5,898 bases of DNA from an uncultured Eubacteriales bacterium (GTDB taxonomy: Bacteria; Bacillota; Clostridia; Oscillospirales; Oscillospiraceae). Every line of letters starts with the position of its first letter. Position 1 is the first letter of the stretch. Below are positions 1 to 5,461 of this stretch, piece by piece. The stretch covers positions 1 through 5,898 of the forward strand of contig USIZ01000094.1 in the NCBI GenBank assembly GCA_900554855.1, given 5' to 3'. Both the position numbers and the translations under genes were made by a program. The notes beneath the pieces were generated by a model. The model worked only from the letters and a program-made list of their open reading frames with translations, ran no database searches and had not been told where the DNA came from.

Positions 1-123
1 CATCTCCGTATAGGTATGGCCCGCCCCCGCCTCGCGGCAGATGGTGCGGAATGCCAGATCCGTCACCCCAGCCATGGGGGCCAGAGCCAGCTTGGATTCG
101 ATGTGTACGCCGCCGATGTCCAT
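1..123 (-). CDS. dusB: tRNA-dihydrouridine synthase, N-terminal fragment
   Basis: The first 41 residues of a Dus-family flavoenzyme; the rest lies beyond the left edge. The family uses FMN and NAD(P)H to reduce specific uridines in tRNA to dihydrouridine in the cytoplasm. The fragment begins MDIGGVHIESKLALAPMAGV and continues TDLAFRTICREAGAG and then TEM. The L-APMAGVTD-FR block (residues 14-26) is the family's FMN-site signature at the first beta strand of the TIM barrel, and the CRE-GAG-TEM stretch is also typical. The ATG at 121-123 is supported by GGAGG (complement of 131-135) with a 7-base spacer. A promoter lies just upstream (158-186), so the gene starts its own transcript. The family is certain. 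The DusB subgroup symbol follows usual Firmicute naming and cannot be tested on 41 residues. Confidence 0.93.
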   Translation of the reverse strand, partial: MDIGGVHIESKLALAPMAGVTDLAFRTICREAGAGHTYTEM

Positions 124-157
124 TGCAGTTCCTCCAAAGAATATATGTTTGTCCTAT

Positions 158-186
158 ATTGTATCAGAAAACCCGCCCCGGCTCAA
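158..186 (-). promoter_or_regulatory. Sigma-A type promoter of the dus gene
   Basis: On the minus strand, TTGAGC (complement of 181-186) and TACAAT (complement of 158-163) are separated by exactly 17 bases. They match the -35 consensus at 4 of 6 and the -10 consensus at 5 of 6 positions. The predicted start near 151-152 gives a leader of about 28 nt containing the GGAGG ribosome binding site. Seen by eye only; no start-site mapping. Confidence 0.6.
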
Positions 187-232
187 GGAGGGGTGCTGAG
201 GATGTTAAAACACCGGTCTCCGACTGGAAGCA

Positions 233-472
233 TTCTGCTTGCAGAAGTTTGCGCGGTAAGATTCTTCGGCCTGCGGCCTCAGAATGATGGGAGTATGGTT
301 GGTGCGATCAAAATGATGAAATCATTTCATAAGCGGGAGCCATACGGCCCTTCTGGGCCGCGCGCGTTGCGCGTACAAGTGTTTTGCCGCAGGCAAAACC
401 TTGAACCCGGGAGAATTCATTTCTCACGGGTTGGTGCAATCAAAAAGATGAAATGATGAAATTATTTCATAA
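233..472. repeat. Dense hairpin cluster with a duplicated palindromic segment
   Basis: No convincing gene is present here. Instead there is a series of inverted repeats: TTCTGC/GCAGAA (233-246), ATTCT..GGCC/GGCC..AGAAT (261-285, two mismatches), ATGAAAT-C-ATTTCAT (316-330), CGGCCC-TTCT-GGGCCG (345-360), CGCGC/GCGCG (361-373), GTTTTGCC-GCA-GGCAAAAC (381-399), AACCCG.GAGAA/TTCTC.CGGGTT (404-432, one mismatch) and ATGAAAT-T-ATTTCAT (456-470). The segment 297-332 recurs in modified form at 429-472: each copy has GGTTGGTGC(G/A)ATCAAAA followed by the 15-base palindrome ATGAAATNATTTCAT. In both cases a stem-loop immediately precedes the shared segment. This is the architecture of a REP- or MITE-like intergenic repeat. 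No transposase and no clear terminal inverted repeats are visible, and the family is not recognised. Confidence 0.6.
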
Positions 473-516
473 AAGGAAAAGAGGTGTATCCAGTCACCAG
501 CTGGAATACACCTCTT
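469..516 (-). terminator. Intrinsic terminator, minus strand, downstream of tadA
   Basis: AAGAGGTGTAT (479-489) pairs over 11 bases with ATACACCTCTT (506-516). The stem continues as CCAG/CTGG (490-493/501-504) after one bulged A (505) and closes on a 7-base loop. Read on the minus strand, the stem is followed by TTTTCCTTTT (complement of 471-480, overlapping the stem foot), as expected for a Rho-independent terminator. The plus-strand side has no T tract. It lies about 290 bases past the tadA stop, so it would end a tadA read-through transcript or a separate minus-strand RNA from the repeat region, and would insulate dus. Confidence 0.6.
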
Positions 517-518
517 AG

Positions 519-640
519 TCCAAAAGAGAAGGAATAAAAATGAAAAAGCTTGCCTTGCGAGTATTAAGATAACAGACAGTTATTACGAAAATACGAGCCC
601 ATTTGTTACAAAAGGATGAAATTGCAAAAAAATTTTGCCC
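519..640. repeat. Tandem repeat copy A, with a frameshifted small reading frame
   Basis: First copy of a diverged AT-rich tandem duplication (partner at 690-810, offset 166-167 bases). Shared blocks include AAAAATGAAAAAGCTTGC (536-553), GTTATTACRAAA (579-590) and ATTTGTTACAAAAG (601-614). The plus strand has an ATG at 540 preceded by AGAAGGA, which is plausible as a ribosome binding site, but the frame stops after 10 codons. If one base missing near 553, relative to copy B, were restored, the frame would run to a TGA at 617-619. It would then encode a 26-residue peptide that aligns without gaps to copy B: MKKLALA at the start, YY in the middle and FVTK near the end. It also holds GTATT/AATAC (561-565/590-594) enclosing ATAAC/GTTAT (569-573/579-583), and GCAAAA/TTTTGC (624-638). 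Coding status is doubtful. Confidence 0.5.
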
Positions 641-689
641 GGAAAATGAAAAGGAGACAATCCACGGACACCACCCGCTGATCGCCTCA

Positions 690-810
690 GTTTCAAAAGG
701 AAAAAATGAAAAAGCTTGCTCTTGCAGGATATATAGTAGCAAGAGGTTATTACAAAAGTTTGGGGCTATTTGTTACAAAAGCATTAAATCCGCAAAATAT
801 TTTTCATTTC
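690..810. repeat. Tandem repeat copy B, with an open small reading frame
   Basis: Second copy of the duplication. AAAAATGAAAAAGCTTGC (702-719), GGTTATTACAAAAG (745-758) and ATTTGTTACAAAAG (768-781) match copy A. Weaker similarity continues to about 810, so it overlaps the tadA stop codon (804-806). On the plus strand an ATG at 706, with AAAAGGA upstream, opens a 59-codon frame ending at 883-885. Residues past about 33 are simply antisense to the end of tadA, so any genuine peptide is the first 26-33 residues. On the minus strand CTCTTGC/GCAAGAG (719-725/739-745) followed by CTTTTTCATTTTTTCC resembles a terminator. The repeat itself is clear; whether it encodes a peptide or an RNA is not decided. 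Confidence 0.5.
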
Positions 811-1262
811 CTGGACGCACGCCGCCGCACGGCAAAGAAATCGCGCAAAAGCGCGGTGCATTCCCGCTCCAGCACTCCGGCATAGATGGCGGGATGGGTG
901 TCGAAATTTTCCTCGGTGAGCGCCAGCAGTCCGCCGCAGCAGCCTGCCTTCGGGTCTGCCGCACCGTAGACGACCCGGCTCAGGCGGCTTTGCAGAATGG
1001 CACCGGTACACATGGGACAGGGCTCCAGCGTGACGAAGAGGGCGCACCCGTCCAGCCGCCAGCCTCCCAGTGTTCGGCAGGCCTCCCGAATGGCCAGCAC
1101 CTCTGCGTGGGCGGTGGCGTCGTGATCTGTCTCCCGACGGTTGAAGCCCCGGCCGATCACTGCACCGTCCTTCACGACGACCGCCCCGACCGGGATCTCC
1201 CCCAGCGCGCCGGCCTGCCGCGCCAGCTCCAGCGCTTGCGTCATATACGTCTCCCATTCCAT
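804..1262 (-). CDS. tadA: tRNA-specific adenosine deaminase TadA
   Basis: The 152-residue zinc enzyme deaminates wobble adenosine 34 to inosine, classically in tRNA-Arg(ACG), and is usually essential. The cytidine-deaminase-fold signatures are intact. HAE is at residues 52-54 (His52 zinc ligand, Glu54 proton shuttle) and PCPMC at 81-85 (Cys82 and Cys85 zinc ligands). Also seen are the N-terminal GEIPVGAVVVKDG block (21-33), GRGFNRRE-DH-DATAHAE, and VVYGA-DPKAG, all typical of TadA. Length is normal for the family. The ATG at 1260-1262 has GGAGGG (complement of 1270-1275) at a 7-base spacing. A second ATG at codon 7 is less well placed. The stop TGA is at 804-806. The gene is divergent from the LTA synthase gene and reads towards the repeat region. 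With dus it is one of two tRNA-modification genes on this strand, though they are separated by terminator-like structure. Confidence 0.97.
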   Translation of the reverse strand: MEWETYMTQALELARQAGALGEIPVGAVVVKDGAVIGRGFNRRETDHDATAHAEVLAIREACRTLGGWRLDGCALFVTLEPCPMCTGAILQSRLSRVVYGAADPKAGCCGGLLALTEENFDTHPAIYAGVLERECTALLRDFFAVRRRASRK

Positions 1263-1285
1263 GCCGTATCCCTCCGTATCCCTGA

Positions 1286-1315
1286 CAGTGTAGCATAGCC
1301 CTCCGATCTGCGCAA
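1286..1315 (-). promoter_or_regulatory. Possible promoter of tadA
   Basis: On the minus strand, TACACT (complement of 1286-1291) lies 18 bases after TTGCGC (complement of 1310-1315). The -10 matches 4 of 6 bases and the -35 only 3 of 6, so this is a weak call. The position is sensible: the predicted start near 1279 leaves a short leader covering the GGAGGG site. Confidence 0.3.
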
Positions 1316-1396
1316 CTGTAAGACAGCGCGGGGAGACTGAACGGTAAGGGAATCGGATGCTGGGGGATCAGATGCTGTGAATTTAAAATGGGAACC

Positions 1397-1453
1397 AAAT
1401 TTCACATAAATTTCAGCTGCTTTTCACCCATTTGCCATAAACTGTGGTATGAT
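1397..1453 (+). promoter_or_regulatory. Extended -10 promoter of the LTA synthase gene, with AT-rich repeat upstream
   Basis: TATGAT (1448-1453, 5 of 6 to consensus) is preceded by TG-G at 1445-1447, giving an extended -10 element. No good -35 hexamer sits at 17 bases (1425-1430 reads CACCCA), which is common for extended -10 promoters. The direct repeat AAATTTCA at 1397-1404 and 1408-1415 has an 11-base period, one helical turn. It falls at about -63 to -45 relative to the predicted start near 1460, where an UP element or activator site would lie. The leader is about 27 nt. Confidence 0.5.
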
Positions 1454-1486
1454 AGGTTCTATTGTGACTAACTGTGAGGTTTTTCT

Positions 1487-3412
1487 ATGCTGACCAAATG
1501 TAAAACCGCTCTGGCCCGGGCCGGAGCCTTTGTGAGCCGTCCCTTCCGCGCACTGTGGCATCTGATGCGCGCCAACCAGCTCCAGACCAATCTGTGGCTG
1601 CTCTTTGCCGCCACACCGTTCATCTGCTTTCTTATGGTAGAACTGCTGGCGGAGAATAAGATGAGCTCGCTCGCGCCGTGGCAGTGGCTTATGAACATCG
1701 TGTGGTATACCTGCCTGCTCTTTATCGGCTGGCTCATCACCGGCGGACGCCGGGGGGCTATCGCCTTCGACAGCATCTTCTCGTTTATCATCGGCCTGGC
1801 CAACCACTATGTGCTCCAGTTCCGGGGGCGGGCGCTGTTTCCCATCGACCTTCTGAGTCTGGGCACCGCCGCCAATGTGGCAGGCAATTACGATTATACC
1901 CCGGACGGCTATGTCTATGGCGCGGCGGGCATTCTGGGGCTTGTCATTCTCTTCCTCGTCCTGCTGCCCAGGGAGCGCGCCCGCTGGGGCGGGCGGCGCT
2001 GGGTGAAGTGGCTCAATCTGGGGCTGAGCGCCGGATGGTGCGCCTATATCCTGCTCTTTTTCTTCACACCCATGCTTCCGACGCTGGGTATCTACGCCCA
2101 GCAGTGGTGGACGAACCGCAACGGTTTTCTGCTGAACTTCACCGTCTCTGCCCGATATATGCACGTGGAAAGGCCGGATGGATATTCGGAGGACAAGGCG
2201 CTGGAGCTTATTGCCCGGCTGGAGGATGAGGGCTATACCAGTGACAGCGCCTCTGATGCAGAGACTACCGTCAACTTTATCGGCATTATGGACGAGTCCT
2301 TTGCCGACCTGACCCGGTTTGACAGCCTGACACTCTCCGATGACCCCACGCCCTACTATCACTCCCTGACGGAGAACACCATCAAGGGCATGATGTACGC
2401 TCCCGTTACCGGAGGCGGAACCGCCACGGTAGAGTTTGAGGCACTCACCGGTAGCAGCGCCTCTTTCCTGCCCTCCGGCACTGTGGCCTATCAGCTCTAC
2501 CTGACCGACCAGACTCCCTCGCTGGCGCAGACCGCCAAGATCCTCGGCGTGCGCTCCTCCGCCTACCACCCCTATGAGTCCTCGGGCTGGAACCGGGTGG
2601 CTACCTATGAGCGGCTGGGTTTTGACAGCGAATACTTCCTCGACAAGACGGTGAACGGCGACGACATCTCCACGGACTACTCCGATGACGAGCTTGTCCG
2701 GGAATACGTCTCTGACAGTGCGGACTTTTCCCGGCTCTACCAGCTCACCGATGCGGCCAAGGAGGCCGGGCAGAATTGCTTCGTGTTCAATGTGACCATG
2801 CAGAACCATTCGGGCTATAACAAGGAGTGGAACAACCTCTACCGGGGCGTGCATCTGACGGGCGATTTTGTGGGCAACGGCTACGGCGACACCACCTCTC
2901 AGTATCTGGCGCTGGCCAGCGCCACCGACAGCGCCATTCAGGAGCTGATCGAGCACTATGAGCAGGTGGAAGAACCCACGGTCATCTTCTTTTTTGGCGA
3001 CCACCAGCCGCCGCTGAGCAATGACCTTTATAAGGACATCTACGGCAAAGAGCTGGACGAGCGGAGCGTGGATGAGCTGCTGGAGCAGTATGTCACCCCC
3101 TATTTCATCTGGGCCAATTTTGACATCGAAGAGGCCGAGGGGGTGGACACCGGCTCCAACTTCATCGGGATGCAGGCAAGCCTGCTGGCGGGCTATCCCC
3201 AGACCGGTTACATGAAGTTCCTCACCCGGGTGAACGAGACCTTCACCGGCATTACCCCGGTGGGTTATGTGCTCAAGGACGGTTCTGCCTATGAAGATCG
3301 GGAGAGTCTGCCCGAGGACGCACGGGAACTGCTGGATCAGTACGAAATACTCCAGTACTATAACCTGTTTGGCGGCGATCAGGCGGAGGAGTTCTTCTAT
3401 GTGGGGGAGTGA
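1487..3412 (+). CDS. LTA synthase family membrane protein (polyglycerolphosphate transferase-like)
   Basis: A 641-residue membrane enzyme of the LtaS/alkaline-phosphatase-like superfamily. Relatives move glycerolphosphate from phosphatidylglycerol onto a growing lipoteichoic acid chain on the outer face of the membrane. About five hydrophobic helices (residues ~34-54, 68-86, 91-110, 143-160, 182-200) precede a long extracellular domain. Catalytic landmarks are present: Glu270 in NFIGIMDES (metal ligand, equivalent to S. aureus Glu255), Thr312 in GGGTATVEFEALTG (nucleophile equivalent, Thr300), His441 in MQNHSGY, and Asp505-His506 in FFFGDHQPP (metal ligands). The C-terminal half is rich in acidic residues. 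The ATG at 1487 has GAGG at 1476-1479 (7-base spacing). The gene is a single unit between its own promoter and the terminator at 3437-3478. The family is secure; the polymer made (LTA, another glycerolphosphate glycan, or primer only) cannot be told from sequence. Confidence 0.93.
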   Translation: MLTKCKTALARAGAFVSRPFRALWHLMRANQLQTNLWLLFAATPFICFLMVELLAENKMSSLAPWQWLMNIVWYTCLLFIGWLITGGRRGAIAFDSIFSFIIGLANHYVLQFRGRALFPIDLLSLGTAANVAGNYDYTPDGYVYGAAGILGLVILFLVLLPRERARWGGRRWVKWLNLGLSAGWCAYILLFFFTPMLPTLGIYAQQWWTNRNGFLLNFTVSARYMHVERPDGYSEDKALELIARLEDEGYTSDSASDAETTVNFIGIMDESFADLTRFDSLTLSDDPTPYYHSLTENTIKGMMYAPVTGGGTATVEFEALTGSSASFLPSGTVAYQLYLTDQTPSLAQTAKILGVRSSAYHPYESSGWNRVATYERLGFDSEYFLDKTVNGDDISTDYSDDELVREYVSDSADFSRLYQLTDAAKEAGQNCFVFNVTMQNHSGYNKEWNNLYRGVHLTGDFVGNGYGDTTSQYLALASATDSAIQELIEHYEQVEEPTVIFFFGDHQPPLSNDLYKDIYGKELDERSVDELLEQYVTPYFIWANFDIEEAEGVDTGSNFIGMQASLLAGYPQTGYMKFLTRVNETFTGITPVGYVLKDGSAYEDRESLPEDARELLDQYEILQYYNLFGGDQAEEFFYVGE

Positions 3413-3436
3413 AATTCCCTCACCGTATGAATTTTG

Positions 3437-3478
3437 AAATCCCCCGCGCGCAGTTTAAAACTGCGCGCGGGGGATTTT
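3437..3478. terminator. Bidirectional intrinsic terminator between convergent genes
   Basis: AAATCCCCCGCGCGCAGTTT (3437-3456) and its exact reverse complement (3458-3477) form a 20-bp perfect inverted repeat around one central base; in RNA the AT-rich centre would open as the loop. The stem starts 25 bases after the LTA synthase stop and ends 6 bases before the pncC stop. It is GC-rich inside and has A/T runs on both flanks (TTTT at 3475-3478 on the plus strand, ATTTCAAAAT on the minus strand), so it can terminate both convergent transcripts. Confidence 0.88.
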
Positions 3479-3483
3479 GTCTG

Positions 3484-3963
3484 TTACCGCTTTAGATAGG
3501 TTTCCACCAGCTCCAGCGCCGCCCGGCAGGCGCTCCGGCGGTTTTCCGCTCGGGTTCCGGTCAGGTGCAGGGTGCGCACCTCGGTGCGCGTGCCGTCGCT
3601 CAGACCCACATAAATGAGCCCCACCGGGTTGCCCCGGTCATCCGGGTCGGGGCCGGCCACTCCGGTGACGCTCAGGCCCAGATCGGCGCTCAGCCGCAGC
3701 CGCACCCCTTCGCACAGGGCGCGGCACACCTCGTCCGACACGGCGCCGCAGCGCTCCAGCAGCTCTTCCGGCACGCCCACCGCACTGTGTTTGACGGCGT
3801 TGGTGTAGCACACGATGCCGCCCCGGAACACGGCGGATACGCCGGGCACATCCGTCACATGGGCCGCGATCAGCCCGCCGGTGCAGCTCTCCGCCGTGGC
3901 GAGGGTGATGCCACGCCGGATCAGGGCGGTGCAGACTTCGGTTGTCAGGTCGGTTAAATTCAT
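3484..3963 (-). CDS. pncC: CinA family protein, stand-alone C-terminal domain (nicotinamide-nucleotide amidohydrolase, PncC-type)
   Basis: A 159-residue single-domain protein. The family hydrolyses nicotinamide mononucleotide to nicotinate mononucleotide and ammonia, salvaging the NMN made by DNA ligase and other NAD-consuming enzymes. Visible signatures: TLATAESCTGGL (residues 20-31) with the likely catalytic Ser26, CYTNAVKHSAVGV (52-64) with the conserved Tyr53 and Lys58, SVTGVAGPD (98-106), GNPVGLIYVGL (111-121), and the closing TGTRAENRR. The N-terminal molybdopterin-binding-like domain of full CinA is absent, as in E. coli PncC. Start chosen at ATG 3961-3963, giving normal family length, with GGAG (complement of 3974-3977) 10 bases upstream. 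An in-frame ATG at 4063-4065 would add 34 non-conserved residues and sit at the predicted transcription start, so it was rejected. The family is certain; the amidohydrolase activity is inferred. Confidence 0.92.
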   Translation of the reverse strand: MNLTDLTTEVCTALIRRGITLATAESCTGGLIAAHVTDVPGVSAVFRGGIVCYTNAVKHSAVGVPEELLERCGAVSDEVCRALCEGVRLRLSADLGLSVTGVAGPDPDDRGNPVGLIYVGLSDGTRTEVRTLHLTGTRAENRRSACRAALELVETYLKR

Positions 3964-4072
3964 GTTGAGATCACTCCAATTTGCGCGCCGGGCAGAAAGG
4001 GCGGGCGGTGCGTAAGGGTATATATATTTAATCGTTCGGCGCAGAAGTCTAAGCCTTTCGATCATTTAATGT

Positions 4073-4101
4073 ATGATACCAGATTTACCACCGAAAGACA
4101 A
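4073..4101 (-). promoter_or_regulatory. Promoter of pncC between spoIIP and pncC
   Basis: On the minus strand, TTGTCT (complement of 4096-4101) and TATCAT (complement of 4073-4078) are separated by 17 bases. TG-G directly precedes the -10, making an extended -10 element. The -35 matches 4 of 6 and the -10 matches 5 of 6 positions. The predicted start near 4066 leaves a leader of about 100 nt before the chosen pncC ATG. Because no hairpin-plus-T terminator is visible after spoIIP, pncC may also be reached from the spoIIP transcript. Confidence 0.6.
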
Positions 4102-4113
4102 CGTCCGTACGGC

Positions 4114-5313
4114 CTAACCCTCCTGTACCAGCGCCTGATAAACCGCCCCGGCGCTCTGGGCAAAATATCTGGCCCCCCGGATGGCCTCTTGAAGCGTGTT
4201 GCCGCTGGTGCCCACCTCCACCAGCAGGGAGCAAGGCGTCAGGTGTTGGTTGAAGCGCTGGGCGCGCAGATTGATGGGGCGGGGCAGGGTTGGCTCCAGT
4301 GCCGCCATCTGAAGCTGGATATGGGCGGCCAGATCCAGATTGTCCAGCCAGTTCGGGTGCTCCAGTCCGCCGTCGTTGGTGCCCACCACCAGCATGACCT
4401 GGGCGGTGGGCTGGCCGTTTACTTCGGTGACGGCCTTGTAGACAGTGCCGTCCTCTGCAATGAGGGCGTCCCGGTGGACATCCAGTACCACGGAGATGGA
4501 GGGATGGTCGGTCAAGATCTGCTTTACGCCGGCCAGCGAACGGGTATAGGAGCCGGTGTAGCTGGGGTAGTCATACAGCGTGGTGTCGTGGAGAACGGAG
4601 AACCCCTGCGCCTCAAACTCCACCTTCATCTCTTCCCCGATGCGCAGCATATTATAGTTGGCGTCGGAGGTGCGGCAGCTGTCCGTCTCTTCGTACCGGT
4701 CATCTCCTGCCATGGTATAGGCCTCAGTGGCGTGAGTGTGCATGATGAGGATCTGGGGGCCTTCGCTGGCCGGGGCGATGGTCTGAGTCAGGGTGGAGCC
4801 CGCCAGCGCCGCCGGATCGACAGAGATGCCCTTGGTGCTGTTGTTGACGCTGACTCCGCCGCCGGAGAGCGTCTCCGAATTGGCTCCGATGGTTTTGGCC
4901 ACTGCCGTGCCGCCGTCCTCCGGGCCGGCCGCTGCTTCCTCGGACTGCTCCGGCGCATTGTCTTCCGGCTCACTTGCGGCAGGTGCTTCTGCGTTGTCCT
5001 CCGGCGCGGTGGAGTCGGCAGCGGGCAGTGGGGAGGGCAGTGCCGCCGGAACGGTGTCCGCGGGCTCGTCTGCGCCGTCAGCGGGCAGTTCGGAGGATAC
5101 CAGCGCGTCCCAGATGGACTGCTCGTCCTCTTCGGCTTCAAAGCCCGCCGTCTCCTGCGCCACCAAAGCTCCGGCCAGCGTGTCCAGCGCGTCCTCTGAC
5201 CACAGGCGGGGCAGGGAGAGTTTTGCCCCCGCATACAGTCCGCAGAGTACCGCCGCCCCTGCTCCCAGCGCCAGCGCCCGGCGCAGGGGCGGGCCAAATT
5301 TTGATCTCTTCAT
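4114..5313 (-). CDS. spoIIP: Stage II sporulation protein P (forespore engulfment peptidoglycan hydrolase)
   Basis: A 399-residue SpoIIP, the amidase/endopeptidase that works with SpoIID and SpoIIM to thin septal peptidoglycan and drive engulfment. An N-terminal basic stretch plus membrane anchor (about residues 12-33) is followed by a low-complexity Ala/Pro/Glu/Asp linker (about 75-135), then the catalytic domain. Diagnostic motifs are ILIMHTHATEAY (188-199, with His192 and His194), CRTSDANYNMLRIGEEM (213-229), LHDTTLYDYPSYTGSYTRSL (241-260), VVLDVHRDA (275-283, with His280), MLVVGTN-GGLEHPNW, RPINLRAQRFNQHL (345-358) and CSLLVEVGTSGNTLQEA (361-377, with Glu366). The ATG at 5311-5313 has GGAGGTG, covering the complement of 5319-5325, just upstream. 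Sporulation sigma factors usually drive spoIIP, but no convincing sigma-E or sigma-F promoter could be picked out by eye. The gene marks the host as a spore former. Confidence 0.97.
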   Translation of the reverse strand: MKRSKFGPPLRRALALGAGAAVLCGLYAGAKLSLPRLWSEDALDTLAGALVAQETAGFEAEEDEQSIWDALVSSELPADGADEPADTVPAALPSPLPAADSTAPEDNAEAPAASEPEDNAPEQSEEAAAGPEDGGTAVAKTIGANSETLSGGGVSVNNSTKGISVDPAALAGSTLTQTIAPASEGPQILIMHTHATEAYTMAGDDRYEETDSCRTSDANYNMLRIGEEMKVEFEAQGFSVLHDTTLYDYPSYTGSYTRSLAGVKQILTDHPSISVVLDVHRDALIAEDGTVYKAVTEVNGQPTAQVMLVVGTNDGGLEHPNWLDNLDLAAHIQLQMAALEPTLPRPINLRAQRFNQHLTPCSLLVEVGTSGNTLQEAIRGARYFAQSAGAVYQALVQEG

Positions 5314-5426
5314 TGCGCCACCTCCCGCTCAGTACACTTACAGCATATGTCGGGGCCTGGGAAACTTAGCGTCGATTTTGGGGGCGGCAGGCAGAAAGAT
5401 TTCAATGGTGACGAATGGAAAGTATC

Positions 5427-5455
5427 TTGACACTTGACATAAATTTTTGTAATAT
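5427..5455 (+). promoter_or_regulatory. Sigma-A promoter of the RNA/leader unit before rny
   Basis: A perfect -35 TTGACA (5427-5432) is followed, after 17 bases, by TAATAT (5450-5455, 4 of 6 to the -10 consensus). The -35 is duplicated: a second TTGACA lies at 5434-5439, with a 7-base period. The predicted start is near 5461-5462. The whole promoter is bracketed by an 8-bp inverted repeat, AAAGTATC (5419-5426) and GATACTTT (5463-5470). No open frame with a ribosome binding site follows within the next 200 bases. Confidence 0.55.
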
Positions 5456-5461
5456 AGATAA

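Noticed and set aside
16..456. A 146-codon open frame on the plus strand
   Set aside because: Its start is antisense to dus and the rest runs through the hairpin cluster; no ribosome binding site or recognisable protein features.
233..472. CRISPR array
   Set aside because: The repeats are short palindromes of different sequence without regular spacers or uniform repeat length, and no cas gene is present.
470..803. SRP RNA (ffs), which often neighbours tadA in Firmicutes
   Set aside because: The conserved apical-loop sequence around GGAAG-AGCA and the expected long helix are absent on both strands.
603..1298. A 231-codon open frame on the plus strand starting with TTG
   Set aside because: Most of it is the complement of tadA; its first part crosses both tandem repeat copies in a frame different from the conserved peptide frame.
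1424..3004. A 526-codon open frame on the minus strand
   Set aside because: It is entirely antisense to the LTA synthase gene, shows no recognisable domain, and has Gly/Val/Ala-rich composition typical of the complement of a GC-rich gene.
3964..4065. N-terminal extension of pncC from the ATG at 4063-4065
   Set aside because: The 34 extra residues are not family-like, there is no ribosome binding site, and the predicted transcription start falls at that ATG. The ATG at 3961-3963 gives normal length and a GGAG site.
4069..5199. A 376-codon open frame on the plus strand
   Set aside because: It is antisense to spoIIP, which carries all expected family motifs; no ribosome binding site or domain supports the opposite frame.
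5314..5420. A sigma-E or sigma-F promoter for spoIIP
   Set aside because: CATATGCT (complement of 5340-5347) loosely recalls a sigma-E -10, but no matching -35 lies at the correct spacing.
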